Assembly: GCA_944393755.1 (NCBI GenBank)
Contig: CALYBF010000094.1
Coordinates: 1-5,869 of the forward strand
DNA from: an uncultured Clostridia bacterium
GTDB lineage: Bacteria > Bacillota > Clostridia > TANB77 > CAG-508
Length of the DNA stretch: 5,869 nt
Direction: 5' to 3'
Shown here: in pieces, positions 1-5,555 of the stretch
Layout of the letters: each line of letters opens with the position of its first letter
How positions within the stretch are numbered: position 1 is the stretch's first letter
Position numbers and translations under genes: made by a program
Notes under the pieces: model-generated
Seen by the model: the letters and a program-made list of their open reading frames with translations, nothing else
Database searches by the model: none
Told to the model about the DNA's origin: nothing

Positions 1-39
1 TGCCCATTTGGAGCAATAGAAATGAAAGAAGAAGAATAA
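1..39 (+). CDS. porD: 3' end of pyruvate:ferredoxin oxidoreductase delta (ferredoxin-like) subunit, partial
   Basis: The first thirteen codons read CPFGAIEMKEEE and then TAA. A Cys-Pro followed by G-A-I is how the second 4Fe-4S motif ends in the delta subunits of multi-subunit 2-oxoacid:ferredoxin oxidoreductases, usually with a short acidic tail as here. The gene starts outside the window, so its length and first cluster motif cannot be seen. The identity rests on this ending plus its position 21 nt upstream of porA, the usual gene order (gamma-delta-alpha-beta). The subunit would carry electrons from the TPP-bearing beta subunit to soluble ferredoxin. It could be another ferredoxin-type protein, but the context makes delta by far the most likely. 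Confidence 0.75.
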   Translation, partial: CPFGAIEMKEEE

Positions 40-43
40 AAAT

Positions 44-53
44 AGAAAGGAAG
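44..53 (+). promoter_or_regulatory. Shine-Dalgarno site of porA
   Basis: AGAAAGGAAG lies 7 nt before the ATG at 61. It supports that start over later in-frame ATGs. Confidence 0.7.
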
Positions 54-60
54 AAAAAAT

Positions 61-1254
61 ATGAGTATAAGAGAAAGATTAAGTGGTAATGAAGCAGCAG
101 CAACAGCTATGAAACAAATTAATCCAGATGTAGTAGCAGCATTTCCAATAACACCATCAACAGAAATACCTCAATACTTTTCAACATTTGTAGCAAATGG
201 AGCAGTAGACACAGAATTTGTTGCAGTTGAAAGTGAGCATAGTGCAATGTCAGCTTGTATTGGTGCAGAAGCAGCAGGAGCAAGAGCCATGACAGCAACA
301 TCTGCAAATGGTTTATCATTAATGTGGGAAATGATATATATTGCTTCAAGTTTAAGATTACCAATTGTTTTATCATTAGTAAATAGAGCAGTATCAGGAC
401 CTCTAAATATCCATAATGACCATTCAGATGCAATGGGGGTAAGAGACGCAGGATGGATAATGTTATTTTCAGAAAATAACCAAGAAGCATATGATAATAC
501 ATTAATGGCACATAGAATAGCAGAAAATGAAAAAGTAATGTTACCATTAATGGTATGTCAAGATGGATTTATAACATCACATTCTATAGAAAATATAGAA
601 TTAGTAGAAGATGAAAAAGTAAAAGAATTTGTAGGAGAATATCATCCAAAACATTATTTATTAAATCAAAATGAACCAATAGCAGTAGGACCATTAGATG
701 TTCAAAGTTATCTATTTGAACATAAAGCTCAGCAAGCAGAAGCTATGAAAAATGCAAAACAAGTAATCTTAGATGTCGCAAAAGACTTTGAAAAATTAAC
801 TGGTAGAAAATATGGTTTATTTGAAGAATATAAAATGGAAGATGCAGAAGTTGCAATTGTATGTATGAATTCAACAGCAGGAACAACAAAAGCAGTTGTA
901 AATAAATTAAGAGAACAAGGTAAAAAGGTAGGACTTTTAAAACTTCGTGTATTTAGACCATTCCCAGTAGATGAAATATCAGAAGCTTTAAGCAATTTAA
1001 AAGCAGTAGCTATTTTAGATAAAGCAGATTCACTAAATGCAGCAGGAGGAGCTTTATTCCAAGATGTAACATCTGCTATGTATGTAAATAAAAAACAAGT
1101 ACTAGCTGTAAATTATGTTTATGGTATAGGTGGTAGAGATACAAGAGCAGATGAAATTGAAAAAGTATATAATGATTTATTTGAAATAGTAGATAATGGA
1201 GAAGTTAAAAATCCATATAGATATTTAGGATTAAGAAAGGAGGCTGAAGACTAA
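61..1254 (+). CDS. porA: pyruvate:ferredoxin oxidoreductase, alpha subunit
   Basis: This 397-residue protein has the usual length for PorA of the multi-subunit enzymes. The complex oxidises pyruvate with CoA to acetyl-CoA and CO2 and reduces ferredoxin in the cytoplasm. The N-terminal pyrimidine-binding-type domain shows GNEAAA at 9-14, then FPITPST at 28-34, whose Thr31 lies in the motif that contacts substrate in the single-chain enzyme. ESEHSA (57-62) holds the conserved Glu-His pair, and NRAVSGPLNIHNDHSD runs from 108. The C-terminal transketolase-like domain contains KLRVFRPFP (about residues 298-306), and the protein ends with YLGLR, a typical PorA ending. It overlaps porB by one base (TAATG) and follows porD by 21 nt, so the three are surely one transcript. 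A 2-oxoisovalerate or other 2-oxoacid specificity cannot be fully excluded from sequence, but the overall match is to pyruvate enzymes. Confidence 0.93.
   Translation: MSIRERLSGNEAAATAMKQINPDVVAAFPITPSTEIPQYFSTFVANGAVDTEFVAVESEHSAMSACIGAEAAGARAMTATSANGLSLMWEMIYIASSLRLPIVLSLVNRAVSGPLNIHNDHSDAMGVRDAGWIMLFSENNQEAYDNTLMAHRIAENEKVMLPLMVCQDGFITSHSIENIELVEDEKVKEFVGEYHPKHYLLNQNEPIAVGPLDVQSYLFEHKAQQAEAMKNAKQVILDVAKDFEKLTGRKYGLFEEYKMEDAEVAIVCMNSTAGTTKAVVNKLREQGKKVGLLKLRVFRPFPVDEISEALSNLKAVAILDKADSLNAAGGALFQDVTSAMYVNKKQVLAVNYVYGIGGRDTRADEIEKVYNDLFEIVDNGEVKNPYRYLGLRKEAED
1234..1243 (+). promoter_or_regulatory. Shine-Dalgarno site of porB inside the end of porA
   Basis: AGAAAGGAGG lies within the last porA codons, 10 nt before the porB ATG at 1254. 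With the TAATG overlap it indicates translational coupling of alpha and beta subunits. Confidence 0.75.
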
Positions 1255-2201
1255 TGCCTTACAATGTAAAAGAAGTAGTAGCAAATAAACCTTCAAGATT
1301 TACATCAGGACACAGAATGTGTGCTGGTTGTGGAGCTCCACCAGTAGCTAGAATGATAATGAGAGCTCTAAAACCAGAAGACCACGCAGTAATTTCAGTA
1401 GCAACAGGATGTATGGAAGTTTCAACATTTATGTATCCATATACATCTTGGACAGATTCATTTATACATACAGCATTTGAGTGTGCAGGAGCAACTCTAT
1501 CAGGAGCGGAAGCAGCATATAAATCAATGAAAAAACAAGGTAAAATAGATAATACAACAAAATTTATTGCATTTGGTGGAGATGGAGGAACTTATGATAT
1601 AGGTATACAAAGTTTATCAGGAGCAATGGAACGTGGACATGATATGGTTTATGTATGTTATGATAATGGTGCATATATGAATACAGGTATTCAACGTTCA
1701 TCTGCAACACCACATTTTGCAGACACAACAACATCACCAGCAGGAACAGTTATTCCTGGAAAGATGCAACAAAGAAAAGATTTAACAACAATAATGGCAG
1801 GTCATCACTTACCATATGTTGCACAAACCATTGGTTATATGAATTTTAAAGATTTATATGAAAAAGCAGAAAAAGCAATATATACAGAAGGTCCTTGTTT
1901 CTTAAATGTACTTGCACCTTGCCCAAGAGGTTGGGGATATCCAACAGATATGTTGATGCAAATAAATAAATTAGCAGTAGAAACATGTTATTGGCCATTA
2001 TATGAAGTAATAGATGGTAAATATAAAATTAATTATAAACCAGCTAAGAAATTACCAATTGAGGAATTCTTAAAACCACAAAAAAGATTTAAACATATGT
2101 TTAAACCAGGAAATGAGTGGATGATCGAAGAATTCCAAAAAGAAGTAGATAGAAGATGGGATGAATTATTAAAATTAGAAGAAATCACAAATAAAGAATA
2201 A
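1254..2201 (+). CDS. porB: pyruvate:ferredoxin oxidoreductase, beta subunit (TPP-binding)
   Basis: The 315-residue beta subunit binds thiamine pyrophosphate and the proximal 4Fe-4S cluster. The four expected cluster cysteines are visible: Cys23 and Cys26 in MCAGCGAP, Cys53 in TGCMEV, and Cys223 in APCPRGW. The TPP/Mg motif begins at GGDGG (108-112) and ends at YDNGAYMNTG (136-145), matching the GDG...N pattern of TPP enzymes. SSATP (149-153) and the stretch ending at PGKM (171) are also typical of PorB rather than of the 2-oxoglutarate KorB branch. It starts inside the porA stop codon and is followed after 33 nt by a ferredoxin gene. All catalytic landmarks are intact and the length is normal. 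Substrate specificity for pyruvate is inferred from the family match and from its PorA partner. Confidence 0.94.
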   Translation: MPYNVKEVVANKPSRFTSGHRMCAGCGAPPVARMIMRALKPEDHAVISVATGCMEVSTFMYPYTSWTDSFIHTAFECAGATLSGAEAAYKSMKKQGKIDNTTKFIAFGGDGGTYDIGIQSLSGAMERGHDMVYVCYDNGAYMNTGIQRSSATPHFADTTTSPAGTVIPGKMQQRKDLTTIMAGHHLPYVAQTIGYMNFKDLYEKAEKAIYTEGPCFLNVLAPCPRGWGYPTDMLMQINKLAVETCYWPLYEVIDGKYKINYKPAKKLPIEEFLKPQKRFKHMFKPGNEWMIEEFQKEVDRRWDELLKLEEITNKE

Positions 2202-2216
2202 AATGTGGAAAATGAT

Positions 2217-2226
2217 TTAGGAGGTG
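2217..2226 (+). promoter_or_regulatory. Shine-Dalgarno site that fixes the ferredoxin start
   Basis: A near-perfect TAGGAGGTGA lies about 9 nt before the ATG at 2235. An upstream in-frame ATG at 2205 would place this site inside the coding region and has no comparable ribosome site. The start at 2235 is therefore preferred. Confidence 0.8.
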
Positions 2227-2234
2227 AAGTAAAA

Positions 2235-2405
2235 ATGGCATATAAAATAACAGATAAATGTATTTCTTGTGGAGCTTGTGCAGCAGAATGTCCAGTAGGA
2301 TGCATATCACAAGGAGATAGCAAATTTGAAATAGATCAGTCTGCTTGTATTTCTTGTGGTACTTGTGCTGGTGTTTGTCCTGTTGAAGCCCCAATAGAGG
2401 AATAA
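2235..2405 (+). CDS. 2[4Fe-4S] ferredoxin, clostridial type
   Basis: This 56-residue ferredoxin has two complete CxxCxxCxxxCP motifs. Cys9, 12, 15 and 19 are followed by Pro20, and Cys38, 41, 44 and 48 by Pro49, so both clusters should form. The length equals that of classical clostridial ferredoxins. There is an extra Cys at 23. An in-frame ATG ten codons earlier (2205) would add a charged N-terminus not typical of the family, and the strong Shine-Dalgarno site points to 2235. It is the last gene of the por operon, 33 nt after porB and just before a terminator. It is therefore probably the soluble electron acceptor made together with the oxidoreductase. It could instead be an additional enzyme subunit, but the delta subunit already seems present upstream, so a free carrier is more likely. 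Confidence 0.93.
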   Translation: MAYKITDKCISCGACAAECPVGCISQGDSKFEIDQSACISCGTCAGVCPVEAPIEE

Positions 2406-2421
2406 AATTAAAGAAATTAAT

Positions 2422-2458
2422 AAACTCTCATAAATAATTTTATTTATGGGAGTTTTTT
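2422..2458 (+). terminator. Rho-independent terminator of the por-ferredoxin operon
   Basis: A 12-bp stem with one wobble pairs 2425-2436 with 2441-2452 around a 4-nt loop, extendable by three A-T pairs. Six T follow at 2453-2458. It sits 17 nt after the ferredoxin stop. Confidence 0.88.
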
Positions 2459-2464
2459 GCTTTT

Positions 2465-2495
2465 AAAAAAGTGCTATATTTGTAATAGCACTTTT
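2465..2495 (-). terminator. Terminator of the minus-strand small gene, overlapping its stop codon
   Basis: A perfect stem pairs 2467-2477 with 2485-2495 (core GTGCTAT / ATAGCAC) around a 7-nt loop. Read on the minus strand it is followed by TTTTTT (2470-2465). On the plus strand the T tract is only four long, so it is mainly a minus-strand terminator, though it may back up the por terminator. The minus-strand stop codon (2496-2494) lies at the foot of the stem. Confidence 0.82.
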
Positions 2496-2679
2496 AATCT
2501 TCGTTTTCTTCATTTTCATCTTTTTCTTTTTTATCTTTCATAGCTTTAGGAACAACAATATTTTTAGGTTTTTTGCTAGAAGGTTCTGGCGTAACGTCAT
2601 TTAAATGGTCATAAGCTGGAGAAATATCTAAATTAGAACCATCACCTTTAACAACTTCTATTTTTTTATCTTCACTCAT
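2494..2679 (-). CDS. Small highly charged protein of unknown function (61 residues)
   Basis: I do not recognise a family. The protein starts MSEDKKIEVVKGDG, has a central stretch with NLDISPAYDHL and KPKNIVVPKAMK, and ends in a Lys/Glu/Asp-rich tail (about residues 48-61). It has no cysteine, no hydrophobic segment and no signal peptide, so it is probably cytoplasmic and largely disordered. Three signals make it a real gene rather than a shadow ORF: GGAGG about 8 nt before the ATG, a plausible promoter just upstream, and a dedicated terminator at its stop. It lies between the por operon and scpB and is transcribed divergently from scpB. No plus-strand gene overlaps it. Its function is unknown; the divergent position alone is not evidence for a link with scpB. 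Confidence 0.8.
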   Translation of the reverse strand: MSEDKKIEVVKGDGSNLDISPAYDHLNDVTPEPSSKKPKNIVVPKAMKDKKEKDENEENED

Positions 2680-2685
2680 AATAAT

Positions 2686-2692
2686 ACCTCCA
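2686..2692 (-). promoter_or_regulatory. Shine-Dalgarno site of the minus-strand small gene
   Basis: On the minus strand TTGGAGG precedes the ATG by a short AT-only spacer (TATTATT). It is the main evidence that the 61-codon frame is translated. Confidence 0.8.
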
Positions 2693-2706
2693 AAAAACTT
2701 TTCTTA

Positions 2707-2735
2707 ATATTATCATAATAAAATTAAAAAAACAA
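2707..2735 (-). promoter_or_regulatory. Probable sigma-A promoter of the minus-strand small gene
   Basis: Read on the minus strand: TTGTTT (2735-2730), a 17-nt spacer, then TAATAT (2712-2707) preceded by TGA, an extended -10 element. The predicted start, near 2700, leaves a leader of about 20 nt. In such AT-rich DNA the -10 alone would be weak evidence; the spacing and TGn improve it. Confidence 0.5.
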
Positions 2736-2750
2736 GAGTTTTAAAAAATA

Positions 2751-2779
2751 TTGACATATGGCTAAATTCGTGAAATAAT
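2751..2779 (+). promoter_or_regulatory. Sigma-A promoter of scpB-proS
   Basis: A perfect -35 TTGACA (2751-2756), a 17-nt spacer and the -10 AATAAT (2774-2779) predict transcription from about 2786, some 30 nt before the scpB start. It is arranged back-to-back with the minus-strand promoter, with 15 bp between the two -35 boxes. Confidence 0.75.
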
Positions 2780-2814
2780 AGTAAAGAATTAATTTTAATT
2801 AAGAAGGGATAATT

Positions 2815-3453
2815 ATGCAAATAAATAAAACAAAAGCAATAATAGAAGCAATACTTTTTTCAGCAGGAAGAGAAGTTAAGAAAAACGAATTAATGCTTAC
2901 CTTAGAATTATCAAGCGAAGAAATAGATGAAATAATAACAATTATGCAACAAGATTATAAAAACGAAGAAAGAGGTATTGAATTAATAAAAATAGATGAC
3001 GGATATCAATTATGTACTAAAAAAGATATGTATGAATATATATATCCTGTAATTGATAAAAGAACAAAACCAAATTTATCTACAGCATCTTTAGAAACTC
3101 TATCAATTATTGCATATAACCCAAGAATAACAAGAGCAGAAATAGAAGCAATAAGAGGAGTATCTGCAGATGCGTGTGTTTATAAATTATTAGAATATGG
3201 TTTAATAGAAGAAGCTGGAAAAGTGGATTTACCAGGAAAACCAATGTCATATAAAACAACAAATGAATTTTTAAAAATGTTTGGTTATTCATCATTAAAC
3301 GATTTACCAGAACTTCCAAGATATAAATTAGATGAAAACAAACAAATAGTAATAGATGATTTGTTAGAAGAAGAAAAAGAAGGATTAATGGAGGCTCCTA
3401 ACCCCGAAAGGGAAGAAGTAGAAGAAGAGAAGGTAAATCAAGAAAATAATTAG
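2815..3453 (+). CDS. scpB: Segregation and condensation protein B
   Basis: ScpB is the paired winged-helix subunit that, as a dimer, binds the ScpA kleisin of the SMC condensin complex and helps organise and segregate the chromosome. The first winged-helix domain covers about residues 5-80. The second carries the family signature starting at LSTASLETLSIIAY (88-101), then ITRAEIEAIRGV (105-116), LLEYGLIEE (125-133), DLPGKP (138-143) and FGYSSLNDLPELP (156-168). Residues 169-212 form an acidic, Glu-rich tail, common but variable in ScpB. The start at 2815 has an AGAAGGG ribosome site 5-7 nt upstream and a promoter at the right distance. scpA, often directly upstream, is absent: the gene is first in its own transcript. 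proS follows after 16 nt with no terminator between, so the two are probably co-transcribed. Confidence 0.93.
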   Translation: MQINKTKAIIEAILFSAGREVKKNELMLTLELSSEEIDEIITIMQQDYKNEERGIELIKIDDGYQLCTKKDMYEYIYPVIDKRTKPNLSTASLETLSIIAYNPRITRAEIEAIRGVSADACVYKLLEYGLIEEAGKVDLPGKPMSYKTTNEFLKMFGYSSLNDLPELPRYKLDENKQIVIDDLLEEEKEGLMEAPNPEREEVEEEKVNQENN

Positions 3454-3456
3454 AAA

Positions 3457-3461
3457 AGAGG
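3457..3461 (+). promoter_or_regulatory. Shine-Dalgarno site for the ATG at 3470 (proS first codons)
   Basis: AGAGG (within AAAAGAGG) lies 8 nt before the ATG at 3470, ideal spacing. The ATG at 3492 has no comparable site. Ribosomes should therefore start at 3470, which is out of frame with proS; see the proS entries. Confidence 0.65.
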
Positions 3462-3469
3462 TTTTTAAT

Positions 3470-3505
3470 ATGAGATTATCACGGAACAGGTATGGGAACT
3501 GTTAA
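3470..3505 (+). other. Out-of-frame N-terminal codons of proS (MRLS start), ending in TAA
   Basis: From the well-placed ATG at 3470 the frame reads MRLSRNRYGNC and then TAA at 3503. Bacterial prolyl-tRNA synthetases very commonly begin M-(R/K)-L-S. Skipping exactly one base between 3482 and 3497 joins this start to the proS frame. For example, omitting C3482 gives MRLSGTGMGTVK, and omitting one G of 3494-3496 gives MRLSRNRYGTVK. Either form would make a 427-residue enzyme. The segment also holds the very rare Arg codon CGG at 3482. This could be a sequencing or assembly indel, a true mutation with translation rescued from 3492, or frameshifting. Confidence 0.6.
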
Positions 3506-4754
3506 ATTAAATAATTTAGATGAAATGTATCCAGGGCAAAGTATATTACTACAAACTGGACAATTAGTACAATATGGAGCAGGAATATTTGGATATAGTA
3601 CAGTACCATTATTATTAAGAAGAAAAATAGAACAAATAATAGTTGAAACTTTAAATAAATATGGCTGTATAGAAGTATTACTTCCAACATTACAACCAGA
3701 TATTATTTGGAAAAATTCAGGAAGATATGATACATATGTAAATGATGGAACAATGTTAATTACAGAATCTAACAAAGGAACATTTTGCTTAGCACCAACA
3801 GGTGAAGAAGCAATGTTAGAATTTGCAAGAGAAAAATTAAAATCATACAAAAATTTACCTGTAACATATTATCAAATAGGAGAAAAATATAGAAATGAAA
3901 TACGCACAAGAGGATATTTATTAAGAGGAAAAGCTTTTCCAATGCTTGATGCATATAGTTTTGATATAGACGAAAAAGGTATGACAAAATCTTATGAAAA
4001 TGTAAGAAATGCATTTTTAGAAATATTCAAAAAAATAGGTTTAGATGTTATTCCAATAGTTGCAGATAATGGAGCAATGGGAGGAAAAAAATCAGAAGAG
4101 TTTATGCTAATATCAGAACAAGGAGAAGATAAAATACTTTATAATAAAGAAACAGGTATTGGTTTAAATACAGAAATTTTAGAAAAAGAAAATTACAAAG
4201 AATATCTAAAAGAGGAATATGGAATAGATAGCATAGAAGGTTTTGAAGAAATTAGAACTATGGAACTAGGACATATATTCCAATTAGGAACAAGATATTC
4301 TGAAATGATGAACGGAAAATTTACAGATAAAGACGGAAAAGATACTTTATATTATATGGGATGTTATGGAATAGGAGTAAGTAGAACATTAGCAGCTTTA
4401 TATGAAGAGTGTTTATTAAAAGACAAAAATGAAAAGCCTTGTGGTTTCTATTTACCAGAAAAAATAGCACCATTTAAAGTACAAATAATTCCTAAAATGG
4501 ATGATGAAGAAAAAGTTAAAATAGCAGAAGAAATTTATGATGTGTTAAATAAAGAAGGAATACAAGCTATATTAGATGACAGGGAAAACATAAATATAGG
4601 ATCTAAAATAAAAGATAGTAAAGTCCTTGGAACACCAAATATTTTAGTTATTGGTGATAAAACAGATGGAAATGTTTTAGAACTTGAAAATAATAAAACA
4701 GGTGAAAAACTAGAAGTAACTAGAGATGATTTAGTAAGAGTTCTTAAGAAATAA
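3492..4754 (+). CDS. proS: Prolyl-tRNA synthetase, short form lacking the INS editing domain
   Basis: This class II synthetase charges tRNA-Pro with proline. Numbering is from the ATG at 3492. Motif 1 is around 61-78 (EVLLPTLQPDIIWKNSGR), the substrate loop TGEE at 103-106, motif 2 at about 133-157 (core YRNEIRTRGYLLRGKAF, then DAYSF), and motif 3 at about 288-307 (YYMGCYGIGVSRT). A HisRS-type anticodon-binding domain fills about 325-420, with VQIIPK, LDDR and KVLGTP. Typical bacterial ProS is about 570 residues. Here the roughly 180-residue INS editing insertion between motifs 2 and 3 is replaced by a short segment with ETGIGLNTE and ELGHIFQLGT, so the enzyme should be unable to hydrolyse Ala-tRNA-Pro itself. 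The catalytic motifs are intact. The 5' end is odd: the good ribosome site and the family-typical MRLS lie in another frame at 3470. It is second in the scpB transcript, and I see no terminator after it. Confidence 0.93.
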   Translation: MGTVKLNNLDEMYPGQSILLQTGQLVQYGAGIFGYSTVPLLLRRKIEQIIVETLNKYGCIEVLLPTLQPDIIWKNSGRYDTYVNDGTMLITESNKGTFCLAPTGEEAMLEFAREKLKSYKNLPVTYYQIGEKYRNEIRTRGYLLRGKAFPMLDAYSFDIDEKGMTKSYENVRNAFLEIFKKIGLDVIPIVADNGAMGGKKSEEFMLISEQGEDKILYNKETGIGLNTEILEKENYKEYLKEEYGIDSIEGFEEIRTMELGHIFQLGTRYSEMMNGKFTDKDGKDTLYYMGCYGIGVSRTLAALYEECLLKDKNEKPCGFYLPEKIAPFKVQIIPKMDDEEKVKIAEEIYDVLNKEGIQAILDDRENINIGSKIKDSKVLGTPNILVIGDKTDGNVLELENNKTGEKLEVTRDDLVRVLKK

Positions 4755-4791
4755 TTAAAAAATTGTTCACAATAAAAACACATTTAAAATA

Positions 4792-4863
4792 CTTTTTAGA
4801 TATAATATATGGTTAAAATAAGCATATACTAAATAAGAAAACATACATTATATCTATAAAAAG
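4792..4863. repeat. Long imperfect inverted repeat between proS and the alarmone synthetase
   Basis: CTTTTT plus AGATATAAT (4792-4806) pairs with ATTATATCT plus AAAAAG (4847-4863) as 9+6 bp with a 2-nt bulge (4856-4857). After one mismatch the stem continues for four more pairs (4808-4811 with 4842-4845), enclosing a loop of about 30 nt. The 3' arm ends inside the AAGGAG ribosome site of the next gene. The 5' arm contains TATAAT (4801-4806), a possible -10 box without a recognisable -35. There is no T run after it, so it is not a standard terminator. Confidence 0.6.
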
Positions 4864-4866
4864 GAG
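4861..4866 (+). promoter_or_regulatory. Shine-Dalgarno site of the alarmone synthetase
   Basis: AAGGAG lies 4 nt before the ATG at 4871 and 10 nt before the in-frame ATG at 4877. The second distance is closer to the usual spacing. Confidence 0.65.
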
Positions 4867-4876
4867 TTGAATGTGT

Positions 4877-5551
4877 ATGAAATTAAAAAGAGGAAAAAGT
4901 GAAAGTACAGATTTAGTTGACCTGAAAAATTTCGTAGACTATAATGAAAAACTTGAAGCAAGTAATGATACTTTCCAAAAATTAATGTTTATTTATAAAA
5001 TGGCAATCAAAGAACTAAATACAAAAATAGAAATTTTTAAAGATGAGTTTAAAATGTTTTATGATTATGACTTAGTTGACCATATAAATACAAGAATAAA
5101 ATCACCTAAAAGTATTATACAGAAAATGACTAAAAAAGAGTGTAAATTAACATATAAAGATATGATAGAAAACATAAATGACATTGCAGGAATACGCATA
5201 GTTTGTCCTTTACAAAAAGATATTTATACAATTAAAAATTTATTACAAAATGTACCTGGAATTAAAACACTAAAGGAAAAAGATTATATTACAAAACCAA
5301 AAGAAAGTGGTTATTCTGCTTATCATATAATCTTAGGTGTCCCTGTAATGTTATCACATCAGATAATTTATGTTAAAGTGGAAATACAAATTAGAACTAT
5401 GGCTATGGACTTTTGGTCAAGCTTAGAACATAAAATGAAATATAAGCCACAAAGTGATGAACCAACTAAAAAACAATCAAGAGAGTGGGTTAGTTGTGCA
5501 AAGGTTATTAATAAATTAGATGAAAAAATGATGTTATTAAATGAAAACTAA
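4877..5551 (+). CDS. Small alarmone synthetase, GTP pyrophosphokinase of the YjbM/YwaC (RelQ/RelP) type
   Basis: The predicted cytoplasmic enzyme transfers pyrophosphate from ATP to GTP or GDP, making (p)ppGpp. It has 224 residues from ATG 4877 (226 from 4871), the normal size for a single-domain synthetase without the HD hydrolase, TGS or ACT domains of long Rel. Visible landmarks are: HINTRIKSPKSI (69-80); NINDIAGIRIVC (99-110), with the metal-binding Asp102; DYITKPKESGYSAYH (136-150), the G-loop with Tyr146; and VEIQIRTMAMDFWSSLEHKMKY (168-189), with catalytic Glu169 and Arg173. The N-terminal 45 residues are helical and charged. At the G-loop the usual GY(R/Q)SLH is GYSAYH. RelQ and RelP cannot be told apart by eye, so no symbol is given. 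It may be read from proS or from its own weak promoter, behind the inverted repeat at 4792-4863. A terminator follows the stop. Confidence 0.9.
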   Translation: MKLKRGKSESTDLVDLKNFVDYNEKLEASNDTFQKLMFIYKMAIKELNTKIEIFKDEFKMFYDYDLVDHINTRIKSPKSIIQKMTKKECKLTYKDMIENINDIAGIRIVCPLQKDIYTIKNLLQNVPGIKTLKEKDYITKPKESGYSAYHIILGVPVMLSHQIIYVKVEIQIRTMAMDFWSSLEHKMKYKPQSDEPTKKQSREWVSCAKVINKLDEKMMLLNEN

Positions 5552-5555
5552 ACAA

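Noticed and set aside
119..547. Minus-strand 142-codon open frame opposite porA, rich in Leu and Tyr
   Set aside because: It lies wholly antisense to a well-supported porA and has the Leu/His/Tyr-rich composition produced by reading AT-rich coding DNA backwards. I saw no convincing ribosome site or family match.
729..995. Minus-strand 88-codon open frame opposite porA
   Set aside because: It is an antisense shadow of conserved PorA codons with no recognisable motif.
2205..2234. Ten-codon N-terminal extension of the ferredoxin from ATG 2205
   Set aside because: The strong Shine-Dalgarno site at 2217-2226 would be inside this extension, and the 56-residue form from 2235 matches the family length.
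2033..2394. Two overlapping minus-strand open frames opposite the porB end and the ferredoxin
   Set aside because: They are antisense to intact genes. The Cys/His/Gln-rich stretches mirror the ferredoxin cysteine codons.
2787..2800. AATTAATTTTAATT palindrome before scpB as an operator
   Set aside because: It is made only of A and T in very AT-rich DNA and is easily explained by chance.
3107..3319. Minus-strand Leu-rich open frame opposite scpB
   Set aside because: It is antisense to the most conserved part of ScpB; the apparent membrane segments are an artefact of AT-rich codons.
3479..3850. Minus-strand 123-codon open frame opposite the 5' end of proS
   Set aside because: It is fully antisense to conserved synthetase motifs, with no ribosome site or domain. 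It does not explain the proS frame problem.
4761..4774. Inverted repeat ATTGT-TC-ACAAT after proS as a terminator
   Set aside because: The stem is only five base pairs and no T run follows, so termination is unlikely.
4535..4783. Minus-strand Ser/Phe-rich open frame over the end of proS
   Set aside because: It is antisense to the anticodon-binding domain and has no independent support.
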